Below are positions 37,451 to 47,228 of a stretch of 50,783 nucleotides of DNA, piece after piece; positions within the stretch are counted from its first letter, which is position 1, and each line of letters opens with the position of its first letter. Location: the NCBI GenBank assembly GCA_029194465.1, contig JARFXS010000007.1, forward strand, positions 1 to 50,783. The letters are read 5' to 3'. The notes beneath the pieces were generated by a model. It saw nothing but the letters and a program-made list of their open reading frames with translations. It was not told the DNA's origin and made no database searches. This stretch comes from Candidatus Nitrosocosmicus sp. (GTDB lineage Archaea; Thermoproteota; Nitrososphaeria; Nitrososphaerales; Nitrososphaeraceae). Both the position numbers and the translations under genes were made by a program.

Positions 37451-38059
37451 TCACTCAACGGCTGACTCATCTGTCTCATACCCATAAATAGACAACAAGA
37501 GCTTATTAATTTGGATTTCAGTAGTGTTAAATTTTATGAAATAATCCATATTGAGATTTATAGTATCCATGTTTTTCTGATTAAGGACGTATTTGACGGT
37601 GTCGTCTTTATCCCTTTCACGGTATTCATGCGTTAATTCAGAAACTTCTAACAGTATAGCATTGCCGTGTTTGTTCAAATCAACCAAATCTTTGGCCCTT
37701 ATATTAGGTTGGAGTAGGACATCGACCAATTTATTCATGAACATAGTAATGAGCAAGCGCATCTTTTGAAATTTTAGCTTGAAGACATCGTTATCAGGCA
37801 GACCGGGAATGTATTTGCATAGCAGAAACTGATACTCATCTAGATTCTTAGTTATGGCAAAAGAAATACCTATCCCGTCTATTTTGCCTTTTAAGGCATT
37901 AACATTCTTGCAATTAAGTAATACTTTTCCTGTTTGATCTTTGAGCAACAGATTATTAGACGATATACCATCAGAAGCCAAAAATTTCTTACAAGACGCT
38001 GGAGAAATAACAGACTTTGATATAAACGAGCGCATAGATTCAGTCAAACTTTCAGTCAT
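37451..38059 (-). CDS. Conserved-looking hypothetical protein
   Basis: About 202 residues from ATG 38059 (MTESLTESMRSFIS); TTG 38065 is the only other start nearby. It has two or three scattered Cys (ASCKKF, LLNCKN, LLCKY) but no known motif; it is predominantly helical in the C-terminal half, with no membrane segment or signal peptide. A TATA-like stretch (TACTATATAGTATAAC, about 38074-38090) lies upstream. Convergent with PrxQ. The long, stop-free frame in AT-rich DNA and good start context make it real; function unknown. Confidence 0.68.
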   Translation of the reverse strand: MTESLTESMRSFISKSVISPASCKKFLASDGISSNNLLLKDQTGKVLLNCKNVNALKGKIDGIGISFAITKNLDEYQFLLCKYIPGLPDNDVFKLKFQKMRLLITMFMNKLVDVLLQPNIRAKDLVDLNKHGNAILLEVSELTHEYRERDKDDTVKYVLNQKNMDTINLNMDYFIKFNTTEIQINKLLLSIYGYETDESAVE

Positions 38060-38249
38060 ATTCAAACAGTAGTTATACTATATAGTAATTCTGATACGCT
38101 TCTTAATAAAAAAAGACATCGAGTAGCCCATCAATCTAATTTTCATAATGTGTGTATTTCTTTTGAATAAAAGAACTGTCAAGAAATAAGCACAAAATAC
38201 TCTTGAGGCGCTATATCCGTCGTTTAGGTTTCATACGTTTTCGGGTAAA

Positions 38250-38258
38250 CTATATAAA
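38250..38258 (+). promoter_or_regulatory. TATA box of the Cys-rich small gene
   Basis: TATATAAAA follows an AAAC (BRE-like purine-rich) context. It would place a transcription start near 38280, which makes ATG 38310 the more likely start of the gene downstream. Confidence 0.45.
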
Positions 38259-38309
38259 ACGATTTATATGTTTCATCAAATTCTCATACAGTGTTATTTG
38301 GCATCCAAC

Positions 38310-38429
38310 ATGAATTTGATTTGCGATTGCCCTTGTCACAAAAAATATGGCGATAAATCTATTTGTCAAAAGTGTATTGAGAGGCACAAAGGGTCTCCTT
38401 ACTATAATATAATTAAAAAGTTCAACTAG
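38310..38429 (+). CDS. Small Cys-rich zinc-finger-like protein
   Basis: A 39-residue product MNLICDCPCHKKYGDKSICQ, ending KCIERHKGSPYYNIIKKFN. Six Cys/His ligands (CDCPCH...CQKC) suggest a compact metal site. ATG 38268 in the same frame (MFHQILIQ) is possible but lies too close to the TATA box at 38250-38258. The opposite minus-strand frame (38250-38486) is a shadow. Below usual annotation length cutoffs. Probable metal-binding regulatory or redox small protein; function unknown. Confidence 0.6.
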   Translation: MNLICDCPCHKKYGDKSICQKCIERHKGSPYYNIIKKFN

Positions 38430-38617
38430 CTCGACTTGGGTATGCACTAGACGGAAATTCATTAGTTCATAAACTACAAAATTCAATCTGACTCAAGTGT
38501 TGTCATGACAAAATCATTTTGGGCATCATAATCACTAAATCAGAATAGAAGTCAATATTACTTTAAGTATAATTAGAACAAAATATTTAACTAACTTGGC
38601 TCAAAACAGAGAATATT

Positions 38618-39460
38618 ATGGTAGTAGACAATAAGGCAACAGTTTCATATATCAGGGTTTTAAAGGAAGACCTTGCGATTTTTCATATTAAACCGAACGA
38701 GGGCCAAGTCCCAGACTTTAAACCGGGTCAGTTTGTTACCTTGGGTTTAAATGTTCCTAATGAAGGTAAGATAATAAGGAGAGCATATTCAATCGCCTCA
38801 CCTCCAGAACAAAAAAAACACTTTGAGCTTGTGGTACGATGGGTTAAAAAACCACTGCCCGGAAGGCTCACAACTCAGTTATTTGATAAGAGGGAAGGTG
38901 ATGAAATTAATTGGGTAAAGCCTACGGGTATTTTTACAATTAATGAAAAAATGCCTGATGGTAGTCCAGATGATAGGAGATTAGTTTTGATTGGGGGTGG
39001 AACTGGTTTGGCCCCTTTTATATCGTACTCGCTGCACCTGAAATCAAAGGGGACTAAGAGGCAAATCGTAGTACTTCATGGAGCTAGCTATGTAGATGAG
39101 CTGAGTTATAGGGAGTTATTAACCGAGCTGGAGGGAGAGAGTTTAGAAAGTGGAAGTAATGAATGGAACTTTAGGTATCGGGCAAGTATCAGCAGACCCC
39201 AGGAATGGTTCAATAGATCATGGAATGGACATAAGGGCAGGGTAGAAAACTTCCTACGCCCCAAGCCAGGAAAGGATAAATCAGCATTGGAAGAACTAGT
39301 GGGTGAGAAAATCACACCGCAAAATACATCATTTTATGTGTGCGGGTGGCAGGGTACCGTAGATGGTGTTTTGGATTCCCTAGTACCAAAGGGTTTTGTA
39401 ACTGAAAGGAACAAGAGAAAGGATGGCACATTTGATGTCAAATTCGAATCATACGGATAA
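38618..39460 (+). CDS. FAD/NAD(P)-binding oxidoreductase of the ferredoxin-NADP reductase family
   Basis: A 280-residue FNR-fold flavoprotein. The FAD-binding barrel has RRAYSIASPP. The nucleotide domain has IGGGTGLAPFISYSLHL and FYVCGWQGTVDGV (the Cys-Gly pair near nicotinamide). It moves electrons between NAD(P)H and ferredoxin or flavodoxin. In this archaeon, ferredoxin could feed the NuoEFG-less complex I (inference). An AT-rich box (about 38580-38589) precedes ATG 38618 by about 30 bases. Single gene, intact. Confidence 0.88.
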   Translation: MVVDNKATVSYIRVLKEDLAIFHIKPNEGQVPDFKPGQFVTLGLNVPNEGKIIRRAYSIASPPEQKKHFELVVRWVKKPLPGRLTTQLFDKREGDEINWVKPTGIFTINEKMPDGSPDDRRLVLIGGGTGLAPFISYSLHLKSKGTKRQIVVLHGASYVDELSYRELLTELEGESLESGSNEWNFRYRASISRPQEWFNRSWNGHKGRVENFLRPKPGKDKSALEELVGEKITPQNTSFYVCGWQGTVDGVLDSLVPKGFVTERNKRKDGTFDVKFESYG

Positions 39461-39507
39461 ACTTTTTTATAAAGTTTATTTAACCTACTTTCAGATAGTT
39501 AATTTAA

Positions 39508-39843
39508 ATGAAATTTGAATTTGAAGAGTTCGAAACCATCGAAGATGTTTTAATATATTTGGTTTCTGTGGCCCCCTATATGAAACAAATCCTACCCATT
39601 AGTTCTTACAAGGGATACGTTTTTTCGATGGTCCCAATTACTCCATTATCAGGAGAAACATTACTCATGATTTATACAAAAGGGAATCTTGAGCATGGAA
39701 TGTACGAATTTGATATATCGGTAAAAAAACATAAATTAGTCAATGTCATGGAAAGAGCTGATAAGAACTATTTTATCGTCATTACACCTAAGAGAGACAC
39801 CATCGCTGATGCAGCCTTAAATCAAATAAGCTCATCACAATAG
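39508..39843 (+). CDS. Hypothetical protein, about 111 residues
   Basis: Begins MKFEFEEFETIEDVLIYLVS and continues with alternating beta-like segments; no membrane or Cys features. A TATA-like TTTATAAAG lies about 40 bases upstream. It follows the FNR-like gene by 47 bases in the same direction, so it may be cotranscribed or have its own promoter. Acidic N-terminus and good coding character, no recognised family. Confidence 0.6.
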   Translation: MKFEFEEFETIEDVLIYLVSVAPYMKQILPISSYKGYVFSMVPITPLSGETLLMIYTKGNLEHGMYEFDISVKKHKLVNVMERADKNYFIVITPKRDTIADAALNQISSSQ

Positions 39844-39959
39844 ACTTGTTGCCCCCTCTCGGTTTAATTCTAGCAACCAATCACTACCCGTATTTTTCGT
39901 TAGAACCCAAGACATAAACTAGGTATAAGAATAGAGTTTCAAAATAAACTCGTACTTTT

Positions 39960-41534
39960 TTATAATTTTGGAGGCATTGGAGCGGTGACAGAACGCGGTC
40001 TCACATACTTTGCAACTATATCTTCAGCAGGTCTACCTTCAAATAAGCCTTTAGAAAGCCCACGTAAATATCTCATGATGGCCCAAGTTCCAAATTTTAT
40101 AAGCATTGCCATAAATACCTTCATCGCAGGTCCGTAAGATTTGTTACGAATAATTATGGGTATAATATCGCTTATTACCCTAAGATTATGCTGCCAACAT
40201 GTCCAAAATAGTGCAAATTGTGATTCGTTCAAATTTCCAAAGTGCATTGAATTTTTCTCAGAGAAATCCTGATATAACAATGGGGCGACCAATCCCCTCA
40301 TATTCATTTGTCTGAAATCCTGGATCAAATCAATAGTATATTGAGTCTCATCGGGTGTTTCATCAGGCCATCCGATTATTAAAGTTAATGCTGGAAACCA
40401 ATGATTCTGATTTAGTATTTTGCATCCCTCTCTTACAACTGATCCCCATTCTTCTGGTTGGAAAGGTCTCGTTTTTACTCCAAGGTGTTTTTTTACCATT
40501 CGTGGGGCAACAGTTTCAACTCCGAGGTTGGTCGCAAGCCAGCGACCATTATTTTCCATATCATTAACCTGTGATATATTTTTGATTAGATCTGGGGATG
40601 AAGCAACGGCGGACAAAGTCATGTGTGTAGTACCTACGAAATTGGCTCCTACCGATTTGAGACCCTTCCAGACTCCTAGAATCGCTTCTTGGTTTGGAAC
40701 AAAATCTTTGTTATCACAACCATAAAGTAACATCTCATCGGACTGCAGCCAAATTGAATCGAAACCATATTTTATGTTTATTTTAGCTTCTTCTTGCAAT
40801 CTTTCTAATGGAATGTCTTTCTTAGATCTTTTATTGACATCACAAAAATCACAACCGCGTCCGCAGCCTCTCATCGCTTCAATCAGTGAGTTTATAGTGG
40901 GTCCACGAATTACGGGAATATTTTCTATATTTCGTACAAATGTATGAAGGAGTTCTGGTGCGTCTCCAGCTTCTAAGTCATGGAACAAATCCAATGCTAA
41001 CTCATCTGCCTCACCTATCACTACGGTATCAATTCCGTGAATCTTCATCCTTTCAGGTTTGGCTAATTCCCAAGATCCATTACCTCCAACAACAACTTTA
41101 AAATCATATTTCTTTTTTAATTGAATAATCGAAGCACACATTTTTTTAAATTTCATTGCAACATAAGATAATTTTTCAGGAGACATCGTGGTGGTAACCG
41201 GAGCCATTCCTAATGGGTCCATTACGTTTATTCCTACAACTTTGGTTTGTGGTCCGATACATTTTTCTAACATTTCCGGATGGGCTAGAAATACCTCACT
41301 TTTATCGTACTCTCGAATTAATGCACTTTCGATACGACGCAATCCACATTGGGCAACTTTGATTTCCCCTGTATTCTTATCAGTTTCAACACTTGGGCAA
41401 AAAAGTTTATCAAAAACAAATTCAGGAACAAGCTCGTATGGGCCACATGCAATGAACCCATAAAGAAAATTACCTCTATAGTTGGTCATCAAACTACGAT
41501 CGGCAGTTAGTACAATTCTTTTACCAGCAACCAT
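39960..41534 (-). CDS. B12-binding-type radical SAM protein
   Basis: A 524-residue radical SAM enzyme. The N-terminal half resembles a cobalamin-binding (Rossmann) domain (VVGINVMDPLG, FKVVVGGNGSW, TVVIGEADELALDL). The [4Fe-4S]/SAM motif is MRGCGRGCDFCDVN, CxxxCxxC, at about residues 222-229. The barrel follows, with a C-terminal helical part. Such proteins do difficult methylations or rearrangements; the substrate cannot be read from this. No operon partner is evident (Nudix gene lies about 100 bases upstream in the same direction). Intact. Confidence 0.85.
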   Translation of the reverse strand: MVAGKRIVLTADRSLMTNYRGNFLYGFIACGPYELVPEFVFDKLFCPSVETDKNTGEIKVAQCGLRRIESALIREYDKSEVFLAHPEMLEKCIGPQTKVVGINVMDPLGMAPVTTTMSPEKLSYVAMKFKKMCASIIQLKKKYDFKVVVGGNGSWELAKPERMKIHGIDTVVIGEADELALDLFHDLEAGDAPELLHTFVRNIENIPVIRGPTINSLIEAMRGCGRGCDFCDVNKRSKKDIPLERLQEEAKINIKYGFDSIWLQSDEMLLYGCDNKDFVPNQEAILGVWKGLKSVGANFVGTTHMTLSAVASSPDLIKNISQVNDMENNGRWLATNLGVETVAPRMVKKHLGVKTRPFQPEEWGSVVREGCKILNQNHWFPALTLIIGWPDETPDETQYTIDLIQDFRQMNMRGLVAPLLYQDFSEKNSMHFGNLNESQFALFWTCWQHNLRVISDIIPIIIRNKSYGPAMKVFMAMLIKFGTWAIMRYLRGLSKGLFEGRPAEDIVAKYVRPRSVTAPMPPKL

Positions 41535-41637
41535 TTTTTAATCTATATCCGCTTCTATTAATAAAACGTAGGTATAAAATTATTTTCATAGCATTTAGAG
41601 TATGCAGAGTAGGACTGCAACTTACTAATCAATTCCA

Positions 41638-42063
41638 TCAGTATAGGCCTCGTCTTCTGCCTTTTAGTATTATAGATTTCAGTTGACGGTGATCTAAAAG
41701 CGAAAGAGCATCTTGATATGTTGTCCATTTGAATCCTTCGTGCTCGTTTGATATTACGACTTCTCTAACTGGAGTAGTTGCAAAATAAAATTTAACTTCC
41801 TTCTCTGATCGAATTCCATCAGCTCTAAAGTATTTGTACTGAATCTTCCCAATGTATTGGTGTATGTCTAAATCAATAATCCCGGTTTCTTCCTGTACTT
41901 CTCTCTGTAATGTCTGAATTTCATTTTCCCCTCTTTCTTTGTGGCCCTGAGGAAATCCCCAAAATCCACGTTTATTTCTTAAAAGTAGAAATTCTGAATG
42001 ATCTCTATTGAATTCAACAGATTGATATCTTATTATTGCACCCACTGATAGCTCTATCGTCAC
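41638..42063 (-). CDS. Nudix hydrolase (Ap4A-hydrolase/MutT-like)
   Basis: A 141-residue Nudix protein. The Nudix box GHKERGENEIQTLQREVQEE followed by TGI matches Gx5Ex7REUxEExGU. The segment FWGFPQGHKERGE is the type seen in dinucleoside polyphosphate hydrolases. C-terminal GFKWTTYQDALSLL. It would hydrolyse nucleoside-diphosphate-linked compounds (Ap4A or oxidised nucleotides). Start ATG 42063. Upstream and co-directional with the radical SAM gene. Confidence 0.9.
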   Translation of the reverse strand: MTIELSVGAIIRYQSVEFNRDHSEFLLLRNKRGFWGFPQGHKERGENEIQTLQREVQEETGIIDLDIHQYIGKIQYKYFRADGIRSEKEVKFYFATTPVREVVISNEHEGFKWTTYQDALSLLDHRQLKSIILKGRRRGLY

Positions 42064-42745
42064 TCTTCTCTATCCCAATTACGTAGATTGTAAAGTAATA
42101 AATATAATACTGTTTCTATGGATTTTGTTCAACATTCAAAAATAATTGGATGTATTTGTTAGATAGAGGTGTGCAAAAGCACGGTAGATGACAAATGAAA
42201 GATATAGTATGATTAACCCTGGAAACATAAAATCTTGAACGCTTTATTCCGTCACAAAGTCTCTTTACAAAGATAAAGTATAGAGAAGTCCATTTTCAGA
42301 GTCCAGATATACCAACGGATGGCCAGATTAGCACACAAACAATATCCTTAACATGTATCCATCCGCGCTCCATAAAGATTCATATAAAAAATAGCAATCC
42401 GAGGATCAACCTTCCTACCTATCAAAGACCAACATCATAAAATTCATTATTTGTTTCATATCTTTATTTTAAAAGAGATTAATGATTTTTGTCTATTCGG
42501 GCTCATCATTGACGTTCAAAATAAAACCTCGTAATCACCCAAAAAATTCACGTCATGGTCATTAAATACTCTATTAGTCCAAAATAGTTAGACATTCTTT
42601 AAACTTCAACGCAATTCATCAAATATTTGATGTTACTAACTTATAATACAATAACTACAGAGAGATAATTGTTACGAAATGGATCGTGGAGTTCAAAACC
42701 TCCGATTTAATTAAGCAGTGATGAATTACTTATCTTGTTTGATAT
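42064..42745. other. Intergenic region, nothing recognised
   Basis: About 680 bases between the Nudix gene and a GNAT gene in divergent orientation. AT-rich, with no ORF, tRNA or repeat that I can support. Promoters for both sides are presumably here. Confidence 0.35.
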
Positions 42746-43327
42746 ATGCTTGATATCCATGATATAACTATGGAGTACAGTCATATAGTACTCCGCCCAC
42801 CCACATATGATGATTTGAATGGTTTATGTAGTGCTGCTGCTGATGGAGAAATTTGGAAAAACCCTTTCACATCATTTCCCAGCATTGAAGAAATGTCTAT
42901 TTATTTGCAGAATATGATAAAACATGATAATACTAGTTTACCTTTTACTATAGTCGACAAGGATTTGAAAATCATAGTGGGGACAACCCGATTTTTTAAT
43001 ATTGATCACCAAAATTATAGGGTAGAAATAGGCCACACTTGGATAGCAAAATCTTATCGCAGGTCTCCCGTAAATACTGAGGCCAAATTTTTGATGCTGC
43101 AACATGCATTTGAAAAGCTACACTGCATCGCCGTAGAAATAAGAACCGATGTCCTAAATCAAGTATCAAGAAAAGCGATCGAAAGAATTGGTGGAAAACA
43201 GGATGGGATCTTGCGCAGTCATAAAATAATGAGAAATGGGAGGATAAGAGATACTGCCTGTTATAGTATAATTAAAGAAGAATGGCCCGATATAAAAGAG
43301 AGTCTATTAAACAAATTAAAAAAGTAA
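42746..43327 (+). CDS. GNAT acetyltransferase of the RimJ/RimL type
   Basis: A 193-residue acetyltransferase. It begins with the family's RPPTYDDLNGLCSAA strand-helix, followed by IVGTTRFFNIDHQNYRVEIG (beta4), HTWIAKSYRRSPVNTEAKFL (motif A, acetyl-CoA P-loop), and a C-terminal HCIAVEIRTDVLNQVSRKAI with RIGGKQDGILRSH. It may acetylate ribosomal or other protein N-termini. Start TTG/ATG region: the frame opens at 42746 and Met at residue 10 (MEYSHIVLR) is an alternative. Confidence 0.85.
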   Translation: MLDIHDITMEYSHIVLRPPTYDDLNGLCSAAADGEIWKNPFTSFPSIEEMSIYLQNMIKHDNTSLPFTIVDKDLKIIVGTTRFFNIDHQNYRVEIGHTWIAKSYRRSPVNTEAKFLMLQHAFEKLHCIAVEIRTDVLNQVSRKAIERIGGKQDGILRSHKIMRNGRIRDTACYSIIKEEWPDIKESLLNKLKK

Positions 43328-43525
43328 TTTTGGAACAGACCCATCTTTCACTTCCGTAGACCCCGGACTTTCTACTATTGATTTTGTAATTAGGGAGTAT
43401 TCGATCGCTATTGCACAAAATCTCCCTTTTCTCATTTTTCTTTAAAACAAATCAGTAGGTAGAACCTGTATCTCCATTTCATACATAATAGAAGAAAATA
43501 AAGTATAGATAATGATCATACCGAT

Positions 43526-44683
43526 CTAACTTTCTTTTTTTCTTTTGTCAAACAACACCTTAGCAAATGCACCTATGAAAGCGCCGGCAAAAATCCCTAT
43601 AAATGACCCGTATGTCCCCCAAAATTCCTTAAAATGATCGTTAATGGTCTTTGGAGCTACTACAGTAACCGTCAAGTTAATTGGCTTAGTCAAATAACCT
43701 ACAGTAGGATACTTCTTCGAGATTTCAACTTCTGGGTCCACTTTTCCCCCAGCTGAATCCAAGCTTATTGGTTTTGTTATGACGGCCTCAGAGGGCTCTC
43801 TTATGGTAACAATCAAGGGAATCGAGTAAATGCCCAATGGAGTATCTTTAGGAATATCAATTTTAAACAATGGAGGTTGAATTCTTTCCACATTTACAAC
43901 TATTTCACTAGAGTTAAACCCAGATGCTATGGCATACTCACTATTTTTGTCTCCGGATAGTGTAATGTTAACCACGTCGTTTGAAAATCCAGTGCTGGAC
44001 TTTATTCTAGCTGGAACCATCATATTTTCTCCCTGTCTAATCGAAATATCCTCTGGAGATGTTGTTACTTGTAACGTAGGTGGCGGAATACTAACCCAAT
44101 TTGTAAATTGTCTCACTTCGTTAGGCCCAAATGACTCTGCAGAATAGAATAGTAGATTATAATTAGCAGGATTATTTATCGTATCCAGATCTAAAGTAAA
44201 GTCAACAGATCCCAGGAATGCACCAGACTCATCATAAACTTCCGTAAAGTTTATATTCGAACCTATCAATTTGTAGCCCCCTGTTGATGAAAGTTGATAT
44301 AAATAGGCACTTAGATCACCACCCGTTAGTTCCATATACAAATCATAATCTGCCCCTCTATATCCTGTCTCGGAATTAGAATCAGCATCTATGAGCATTC
44401 CATAGCTTATTTTGTTAAGGGGTTTTTTGAGGCTGAAGTCCGTATAATTACCAATGCCGGCGTTTAACCAAATAGTGGCATTTAGGGTTTCACCGTCGCT
44501 AAGATAATTTACTGCTAATATGTCGGTATAGTTGTTTTTTAAATTAAGGTCGCTATCACCATAAGTTTGAAACCAATCATGATTTTCGTTTATCATTTCC
44601 TGCAATTCAAATGGAGGAGAAGACAAGGCATTGGCTGATTCATAATTAGAGGCGGCTGAGAAGGCACATGCAGATATAAACAA
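43526..44683 (-). CDS. Secreted or membrane-anchored surface protein, start unclear
   Basis: About 385 residues. The middle is a polar extracellular domain: a region with DSNSETGYRGADYDLYMEL, then Ig-like segments (TLQVTTSPEDISIRQGENMM, IVVNVERIQPPLFKIDIPK) with many sequons. The C-terminus is a single membrane segment (FIGIFAGAFIGAFAKVLF) followed by KKES. The only conventional start is TTG 44683, but it lies inside what looks like a signal peptide; the frame continues upstream through INFTTVIFYIILFISACAFS without ATG, GTG or TTG. The real start could be a rare codon or has been mutated. Likely adhesion or surface protein; family unrecognised. Confidence 0.7.
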   Translation of the reverse strand: MFISACAFSAASNYESANALSSPPFELQEMINENHDWFQTYGDSDLNLKNNYTDILAVNYLSDGETLNATIWLNAGIGNYTDFSLKKPLNKISYGMLIDADSNSETGYRGADYDLYMELTGGDLSAYLYQLSSTGGYKLIGSNINFTEVYDESGAFLGSVDFTLDLDTINNPANYNLLFYSAESFGPNEVRQFTNWVSIPPPTLQVTTSPEDISIRQGENMMVPARIKSSTGFSNDVVNITLSGDKNSEYAIASGFNSSEIVVNVERIQPPLFKIDIPKDTPLGIYSIPLIVTIREPSEAVITKPISLDSAGGKVDPEVEISKKYPTVGYLTKPINLTVTVVAPKTINDHFKEFWGTYGSFIGIFAGAFIGAFAKVLFDKRKKES

Positions 44684-44725
44684 AATTATATAAAAAATAA
44701 CTGTAGTAAAATTAATCTTAATAAT

Positions 44726-45431
44726 TTCCTTTGGTATGTGCCTAAATAAGGAATGATATGACCTGATAACATGATCTTATCATTAGTAGATAAAAACTTT
44801 TACAGGGTCTTTCGTAGGCTCCAGGTGTAACCATACATAACACATATGAGGCCAGATCGCTACCATTAGGTAGATAGGAACAATATTTGCCAGAAAAAAA
44901 GCTTAAAAAATCTTATAGTTTTTGATGCCAGATTTCATTTCAAAAGTTATTGACGCCATAGAATCCACTTTTGCGCTCTTACTGTCCCATTACTCCATTT
45001 TTTGCAAAATGATAGCCCTGTCACTTTTGTAAATGCAATAATTCTAGGTTAGGAAACCATTTGTCAAAAGGACTTACTTTTTTTCACATTTACCTAATTA
45101 TTGGGACTATTTAATCCATATTGAACAGGGCTTTTATTATTAACCTATTATAAAATATAATGGAGTGATTGGAACACTCAACAATTCTCTTTAACCTTCT
45201 TAGGAATATGGCGAGGAAAGATTCGGTTAAGGTATTAGAGTCCGGATAACCTATCATATTATGATAAGATTATTTGATAAAAATTCATAGATAGAGATTC
45301 TATTACGTCCAAAAGAGAGATTGAATAGGAACTATGGTGATGCAAATTGATAACATATGTAGCAGCATCGGTCAAAACTCAAACTTTTAAAGGAGTTTGC
45401 TTTTTTTGATTTATTCAGGATTGAATAATGA
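44726..45431. other. Intergenic region, nothing recognised
   Basis: About 700 bases. AT-rich and stop-dense; no RNA gene or repeat recognised. The right end carries the start region of the disulfide reductase gene, with an AT-rich run near 45260-45285. Confidence 0.35.
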
Positions 45432-46874
45432 TTGGACAATGTAACCACATATGATTTAGTTGTAATAGGAACAGGTACAGCAGGCACTACCGTAGCAACA
45501 AATTGCCGCTCAAAGGGCCTAAAAGTTGCCATTATAGATTCCATACCATTTGGTGGGACTTGTGCTTTGCGTGGTTGTGAACCTAAAAAAGTTCTTGTTG
45601 AGGCAGCAAAAACAATTGATGCAAATCATAGACTCGAAAATAAAAGCATAAGTGATATAGATAAAGTTCATTTGAATTGGCGTGACTTGATTAACTTTAA
45701 GAGAACGTTTACTGAGCCTTTTCCAAAACAGAGGGAAGACAGTTACGTCAAAGCTGGAATTGTTCCTATTCATGGAAAAGCCAAATTTATTGGTAAGGAT
45801 GCAATTAAAGTGAGATTCAATGAGACGGGTGACGATACAGGTAATGATATCATAAAAGGAAAATACATCTTAATAGCAACTGGAGCAAATCCCGTTAATT
45901 TAGGCATTCCGGGTTTAGAGAATGTAATCACAAGTGATCAATTTTTAGATATTGAAAGTTATCAATTACCCGATAATATTGCATTCATTGGTGGCGGGTA
46001 CATATCTTTTGAGTTTGCACACATTGCAGCCCGCTCTGGTGTAAAAAAGATCACGATTTTTCATCGCGGAAAACAACCCTTAGAACACTTTGACTCAGAC
46101 CTCGTTAGTCAACTGGTGCAAAAGAGCAAAAATATTGGCATAGATGTCCGATTGGAAACCAAGGTTGAGAAAATAAATAAAATAACTTCTCCTTCACCAG
46201 AAGGAAAAGGTAAATTAGTCGTACACTATTCTTCAGTAGCAAATTCCCCAACAGACGACGAATTGCCAAAAACACTACAAGTTGATCTGGTAGTACATGG
46301 CGCTGGCAGAGTTCCAAATATTGAAGAACTTGATCTAAAGGCAGCTGGCATCGAACACACCTCCAAAGGGATAAAAGTTAATGAATATCTCCAAAGTGTT
46401 TCTAATCCTATTGTTTATGCAGCAGGAGATGCTGCATCAAGTGGAGGCGCACCGTTGACCCCTGTAGCAACCTATGAAGGAAATATTGTATCAACTAATA
46501 TTCTAAAGGGAAACAGTATCAAGTCTAATTATGCCGGACTCCCAAGCGTTGCTTTTACCATACCTCCCCTTGCTTCTGTAGGATTTACGGAAAAAGATGC
46601 AAAAGAACAAGGATTACAATTTAGGACAAATCATGAGAACACTTCTAAGTGGTCTTCTTCTAGACGTTTAGGTGAAACTCATTCTGGATTTAAGATCTTA
46701 ATTGAGCAAGGGAGTGACAGAATTTTAGGTGCTCATCTACTTGGACCTCACGCAGAGGAGGTCATAAACATATTTTCTATAGCTATCAGACTAGGACTGA
46801 CCGTCAAAGAGCTCAATGATCCCATCCTGTATGCCTATCCAACCCATACATCAGATGTAATCTATATGTTGTAG
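45432..46874 (+). CDS. Pyridine nucleotide-disulfide oxidoreductase (dihydrolipoamide dehydrogenase/mercuric reductase type)
   Basis: A 480-residue flavoprotein. N-terminal FAD fold DLVVIGTGTAGTTVATNC; redox-active disulfide GGTCALRGCEPKKVL (CxxxxC). The NAD(P) domain has IAFIGGGYISFEFAHIAARS, then VYAAGDAASSGGAPLTPVA (FAD), and the C-terminal dimer domain ends in HLLGPHAEEVINIFSIAI and YAYPTHTSDVIYML, with the catalytic His-Glu-like pair replaced by the His-Thr-Ser type of glutathione/MerA-like enzymes. Substrate uncertain. Start TTG 45432; no earlier start in frame is better. Intact, no partner next to it. Confidence 0.88.
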   Translation: MDNVTTYDLVVIGTGTAGTTVATNCRSKGLKVAIIDSIPFGGTCALRGCEPKKVLVEAAKTIDANHRLENKSISDIDKVHLNWRDLINFKRTFTEPFPKQREDSYVKAGIVPIHGKAKFIGKDAIKVRFNETGDDTGNDIIKGKYILIATGANPVNLGIPGLENVITSDQFLDIESYQLPDNIAFIGGGYISFEFAHIAARSGVKKITIFHRGKQPLEHFDSDLVSQLVQKSKNIGIDVRLETKVEKINKITSPSPEGKGKLVVHYSSVANSPTDDELPKTLQVDLVVHGAGRVPNIEELDLKAAGIEHTSKGIKVNEYLQSVSNPIVYAAGDAASSGGAPLTPVATYEGNIVSTNILKGNSIKSNYAGLPSVAFTIPPLASVGFTEKDAKEQGLQFRTNHENTSKWSSSRRLGETHSGFKILIEQGSDRILGAHLLGPHAEEVINIFSIAIRLGLTVKELNDPILYAYPTHTSDVIYML

Positions 46875-47228
46875 ATATTTTACCTATCTAACATTTTTGA
46901 TTTTCTCAATGAACGATTGAACTTTTGCGATAAATAGGAGACAAGGAAAAATGTAAAATAACAAAAATATTAGCAACTATGCACAGGACATGAAATTAAG
47001 TATGGACTGAAAATGGAACTTTTCCAAATTGTCCTTATTATTCCAGACTGGCAAAGTCGTGGCACTCACTCTCAGCATCTCTGGAATCCTCGCATTTGTT
47101 TCAAAGGCTGTTGATTTGTAAGTCTAATACATGAATTTGATGTGTTATAAAGTCAGATCAGCTGCTCCCCTCTTGATCGGAATCATATTAACTTTTTCTT
47201 TTCTTTTCTGTGCAGATTTTGAATGGAT
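46875..47228. other. Convergent intergenic gap
   Basis: About 354 bases between the convergent disulfide reductase and PPOX genes. Nothing recognised. Confidence 0.35.
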
